Shown piece by piece: positions 6,336 through 8,231 of a stretch of 8,231 nt of DNA. The number at the start of each line of letters is the position of its first letter. The stretch's first letter is position 1. The position numbers and the translations under genes were made by a program. Location of the stretch: contig JAPPEF010000137.1 of the NCBI GenBank assembly GCA_028875335.1, positions 1 through 8,231 on the forward strand, given 5' to 3'. The notes under the pieces are model-generated. The model saw nothing but the letters and a program-made list of their open reading frames with translations, did not search any database and was not told where the DNA came from. This stretch comes from Gemmatimonadota bacterium. Its GTDB lineage: Bacteria > Latescibacterota > UBA2968 > UBA8231.

Positions 6336-7169
6336 ATGATCATTGATACCCACACTCATTTCTACGATCCATTCAGACCCCAAGGTGTGCCTTGGCCGGA
6401 GAAAGACGACGAGATTCTCTATCGACGTGCGCTACCCGAAGACTACAAGGCCCTAGCCGTGCCCGAAGGCGTAACGGGCACGGTCATGGTCGAGTGCAGT
6501 CCTTGGGTCGAGGACAACCAGTGGGTTCTCGACTTGGCCGCCGCCGATCCCTTCATCGTGGGATTGGTCGGCCATCTCGAACCCGACGACCCGAATTTTG
6601 CCGCTGACCTAAAGCGCTTTGCCGCCGACCCGGTCTTCGTCGGCATCCGCGCCCGCGTAGATGCAGCGGAAAGTCACGGCTTGGCTGCCGCTGAAATGCT
6701 AGTAGCCAACGATCTAGAGCTAGACACGGGTTTACACGAGGGCGTGCCCGCGCTGGCGGAACGCTTTCCCGAGTTGCGCATTGTCGTCAACCACATCGGC
6801 GGCATCCCCATTGACGGTGGCCCGCCCGATCCGGCGCGGCTGGAATTGATGCGCCAGGCCGCGGCCCATCCGCAGGTCTATTGCAAGGTGTCGGGGCTGA
6901 TGGATTTGCGCAGTCAAGTCAAGCCAGCACCGACGGATGTGGACTTTTACGCCCCAGTGCTCGACGCGCTATGGGATTTGTTCGGAGAGGACCGGCTGAT
7001 TTACGGCAGCGACTGGCCGGTATCCGACCGCAGTGGCCGCGAGTACGCAGATATACAGCGCTTAGTGATGACGTATTTTACTGCACGAGGCGAAGAGGCG
7101 ACGGAGAAATACTTCTGGCGCAACGCCAAAGCCGCCTATAAGTGGATTGACCGCGACAGCCAATTCTAG
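6336..7169 (+). CDS. Metal-dependent amidohydrolase, sugar-lactonase type (COG3618 / Amidohydrolase_2)
   Basis: A 277-residue cytoplasmic TIM-barrel hydrolase without a signal peptide. The N-terminal IIDTHTHFYDP supplies the HxH pair (H6, H8) that starts strand 1. Later motifs are VGHLEPDDP (78-86), VNHIGGIP (151-158, H153), YCKVSGL (182-188, K184) and YGSDWPVS (223-230, D226). The order HxH, H-x-G-x-P, K-x-SGL, GSDWP is typical of the group holding L-fuconolactonase, L-rhamnono-1,4-lactonase and 2-pyrone-4,6-dicarboxylate lactonase, and the length is normal. Those enzymes open a lactone ring by hydrolysis. Because a rhamnogalacturonan lyase lies just upstream, L-rhamnono-1,4-lactone is an attractive substrate, but the sequence does not prove it; no rhamnose dehydrogenase or dehydratase is in the window. 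The gene is 46 bp after the CBM9-like gene on the same strand and probably shares its transcript. Its TAG stop overlaps the stop of the convergent HAD gene. Confidence 0.85.
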   Translation: MIIDTHTHFYDPFRPQGVPWPEKDDEILYRRALPEDYKALAVPEGVTGTVMVECSPWVEDNQWVLDLAAADPFIVGLVGHLEPDDPNFAADLKRFAADPVFVGIRARVDAAESHGLAAAEMLVANDLELDTGLHEGVPALAERFPELRIVVNHIGGIPIDGGPPDPARLELMRQAAAHPQVYCKVSGLMDLRSQVKPAPTDVDFYAPVLDALWDLFGEDRLIYGSDWPVSDRSGREYADIQRLVMTYFTARGEEATEKYFWRNAKAAYKWIDRDSQF

Positions 7170-7792
7170 AATTTATTGAAGTGATCGAGTAATTCATTAA
7201 AGCTATAGATTACCGTACTCTCGCCTTCATCATTGTACCCGTCTTCATTATTCATCTTGCAAAGTACAGTTTGTATGCTGAACTCATTTGCGGCTGTTAT
7301 ATTTTTCTCTCTATCGTCAACAAACAGCATCTGAGTTGGCTTTACATTTGATTCTCTAATCAGGACATCATAGATGCCAGGGGAAGGTTTTCTAATTTTT
7401 AAATCGCCGCTTATGAACCACTTCTCTATGTATTGATCTAACTGAAATTTTCTTCGCAATTTAATTGACCATTCTGACACATCGTTAGATAGACAGTAAA
7501 TAGGTGCTTTAACTTGATTCTTGAAGACAGATAAGAAATCTAATAGACCAACAGATAGTTGATGTCTATCAAGGTATTCATTCTCAAGGTTATAATCGAC
7601 CCCTACTTTGGCCCAAAATTTTTCGGAAGAAAATTCGCCTAAGCTAGCTCGTGTATAAAGATCTTCGATGGTTTTTTTGTCGATATTTGATCCTTTCTCT
7701 CGAATAAATGGCACTAGTAATTCTTCTACATCATCACAGCTCTGATATATAACTCCCATAGCGTCTAGAACAAGAATCTTGTTAATGTTCAT
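7166..7792 (-). CDS. HAD-superfamily hydrolase (HAD-IA, YihX-like), AT-rich and possibly acquired
   Basis: A 208-residue protein with the four haloacid dehalogenase-like motifs in order: LVLDAMGVIY (motif I, nucleophile D10), CLSND (motif II, S102), KIRKPSP (motif III, K135) and LFVDDREKN (motif IV, D159-D160). A small helical cap of about 80 residues lies between motifs I and II. This fits the HAD-IA subgroup that includes YihX-type sugar-phosphate phosphatases and the N-terminal domain of epoxide hydrolases. The usual second Asp of motif I (DxD) is Met12. YihX-type enzymes also lack an Asp there, so loss of activity need not follow. Substrate is unknown; a small phosphorylated metabolite is the default guess. 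Base composition is about 32-35% GC on sampled lines against about 60% in neighbours, with AT-ended codons and many Lys, Asn and Ile residues, which suggests horizontal transfer. It follows the solute-binding protein gene by 51 bp on the same strand. Confidence 0.85.
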   Translation of the reverse strand: MNINKILVLDAMGVIYQSCDDVEELLVPFIREKGSNIDKKTIEDLYTRASLGEFSSEKFWAKVGVDYNLENEYLDRHQLSVGLLDFLSVFKNQVKAPIYCLSNDVSEWSIKLRRKFQLDQYIEKWFISGDLKIRKPSPGIYDVLIRESNVKPTQMLFVDDREKNITAANEFSIQTVLCKMNNEDGYNDEGESTVIYSFNELLDHFNKF

Positions 7793-7793
7793 C

Positions 7794-7800
7794 CCACCTC
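7794..7800 (-). promoter_or_regulatory. Ribosome binding site of the HAD gene
   Basis: Read on the minus strand, GAGGTGG lies just before ATG 7792, with GAGG 4 bases from the start codon. The spacing is unusually short, but motif I begins only nine residues in and no later start would preserve it. Confidence 0.5.
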
Positions 7801-7843
7801 ACTTATCCTAACTATAGTCAATAGATGGCCGAAGCATGGTCTG

Positions 7844-8231
7844 CTAGGCCGCAATGTGCCCATAATAACGAGTAAAAATATTTTCGAGGTTTTCTACGAG
7901 TTGGGGGGCCGATAGCTCGCGCGCCACCATAAACTGGTTCCACTCGTTCCAGTATTGGCGATACAAGAACGGGTGAGCCCCTTCTAGACCAAAGGAAAAT
8001 GAGTAAAACTGCTCGGTCTGGTCGAGGATCTGATCTAAGCCTTGTTGGATGCCGGGCAGTGGCATACCAACAAGCGGGCTGATCATCTGGGCCTGTTGCA
8101 CCATCTGCTCTTGGAACCAGCGGCTGTTGACCAAGCGCAGAAATTCTGCCGCCCGCTCGGGCTGGCGGGCTAGGGAGGGGATACTCTGGGTGTTGACCGT
8201 GCCGATCAAGTCGTGCGGATTCCCGCGCCCG
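7844..8231 (-). CDS. Partial ABC-transporter solute-binding protein, probably sugar type (C-terminal part)
   Basis: The frame is open to the right edge; the in-frame TTG at 8207-8209 is an internal Leu codon, so about 128 C-terminal residues are visible of a family usually 400-450 long. The fragment starts GRGNPHDLIGTVNTQS, then has ERAAEFLRLVNSRWFQEQM, the 'FL..l.s...Q..' helix typical of family 1 extracellular solute-binding proteins. It is followed by SPLVGMPLP, and ends with a helical segment containing WNEWNQFMVARELSAPQLVENL, which resembles the 'W......G..spe.al' tail of sugar-binding members. It would capture an oligosaccharide or sugar outside the inner membrane for an ABC importer whose permease genes are not in view. 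GC content returns to the high level of the rest of the window. Specific ligand cannot be told; the nearby pectin-degrading genes are on the other side of an apparently inserted HAD gene. Confidence 0.65.
   Translation of the reverse strand, partial: GRGNPHDLIGTVNTQSIPSLARQPERAAEFLRLVNSRWFQEQMVQQAQMISPLVGMPLPGIQQGLDQILDQTEQFYSFSFGLEGAHPFLYRQYWNEWNQFMVARELSAPQLVENLENIFTRYYGHIAA

Noticed and set aside
7793..7843. Separate promoter or terminator between the solute-binding protein and HAD genes.
   Set aside because: TTGACT and TATAGT-like boxes are present on the minus strand but not at usable spacing, and the GCTTCGGC hairpin has only two stem pairs.
8207..8209. TTG as the start of a 121-residue protein.
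   Set aside because: The frame continues open to the window edge with matching composition, and the product looks like the C-terminal end of a solute-binding protein rather than a complete small protein.

Overview
This 8.2 kb window comes from a GC-rich (roughly 60% by eye) bacterial chromosome, probably a Gram-negative heterotroph that degrades plant-type or algal polysaccharide. Two large secreted proteins end in a FlgD-Ig / CHU_C-like 'SPNGDG' C-terminal module and carry discoidin-like folds. A rhamnogalacturonan lyase and a CBM9-like secreted protein lie beside them. This combination recalls uncultivated FCB-type lineages such as Latescibacterota, or Poribacteria-like bacteria. That placement is inference from domain style; no marker gene is present.

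Layout. (1) 1-3388, + strand: two tandem paralogous genes for large secreted surface proteins, the first cut by the left edge, 17 bp apart with the second gene's ribosome binding site immediately after the first gene's stop. (2) 3395-5248, - strand: a secreted family 4 polysaccharide lyase (rhamnogalacturonan lyase), convergent with the pair and separated by only 6 bp. (3) 5249-5344: an AT-rich divergent promoter region. (4) 5345-7169, + strand: a secreted CBM9-like protein, then a cytoplasmic amidohydrolase of the sugar-lactonase type (COG3618), with a perfect 12-bp tandem repeat in the 46-bp gap. (5) 7166-7792, - strand: a strikingly AT-rich (about 35% GC) HAD-superfamily hydrolase whose stop codon overlaps the lactonase stop in a shared CTAG. 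(6) 7844-8231, - strand: the C-terminal part of an ABC-transporter sugar-binding protein, cut by the right edge.

How the genes may work together. The lyase would cleave the rhamnose-galacturonate backbone of pectin rhamnogalacturonan I outside the cytoplasm. The CBM9-like protein could hold carbohydrate at the cell surface. The lactonase could open a sugar lactone such as L-rhamnono-1,4-lactone during oxidative breakdown of released L-rhamnose. The discoidin/FlgD-Ig proteins are plausible surface or adhesion proteins, and the solute-binding protein belongs to a carbohydrate uptake system. The lyase assignment is firm; the pathway linking these genes is a hypothesis. The HAD gene looks like a separate, recently acquired insertion. 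No RNA gene, CRISPR array, transposase or convincing terminator is visible, and no stretch above 100 bp lacks a gene.
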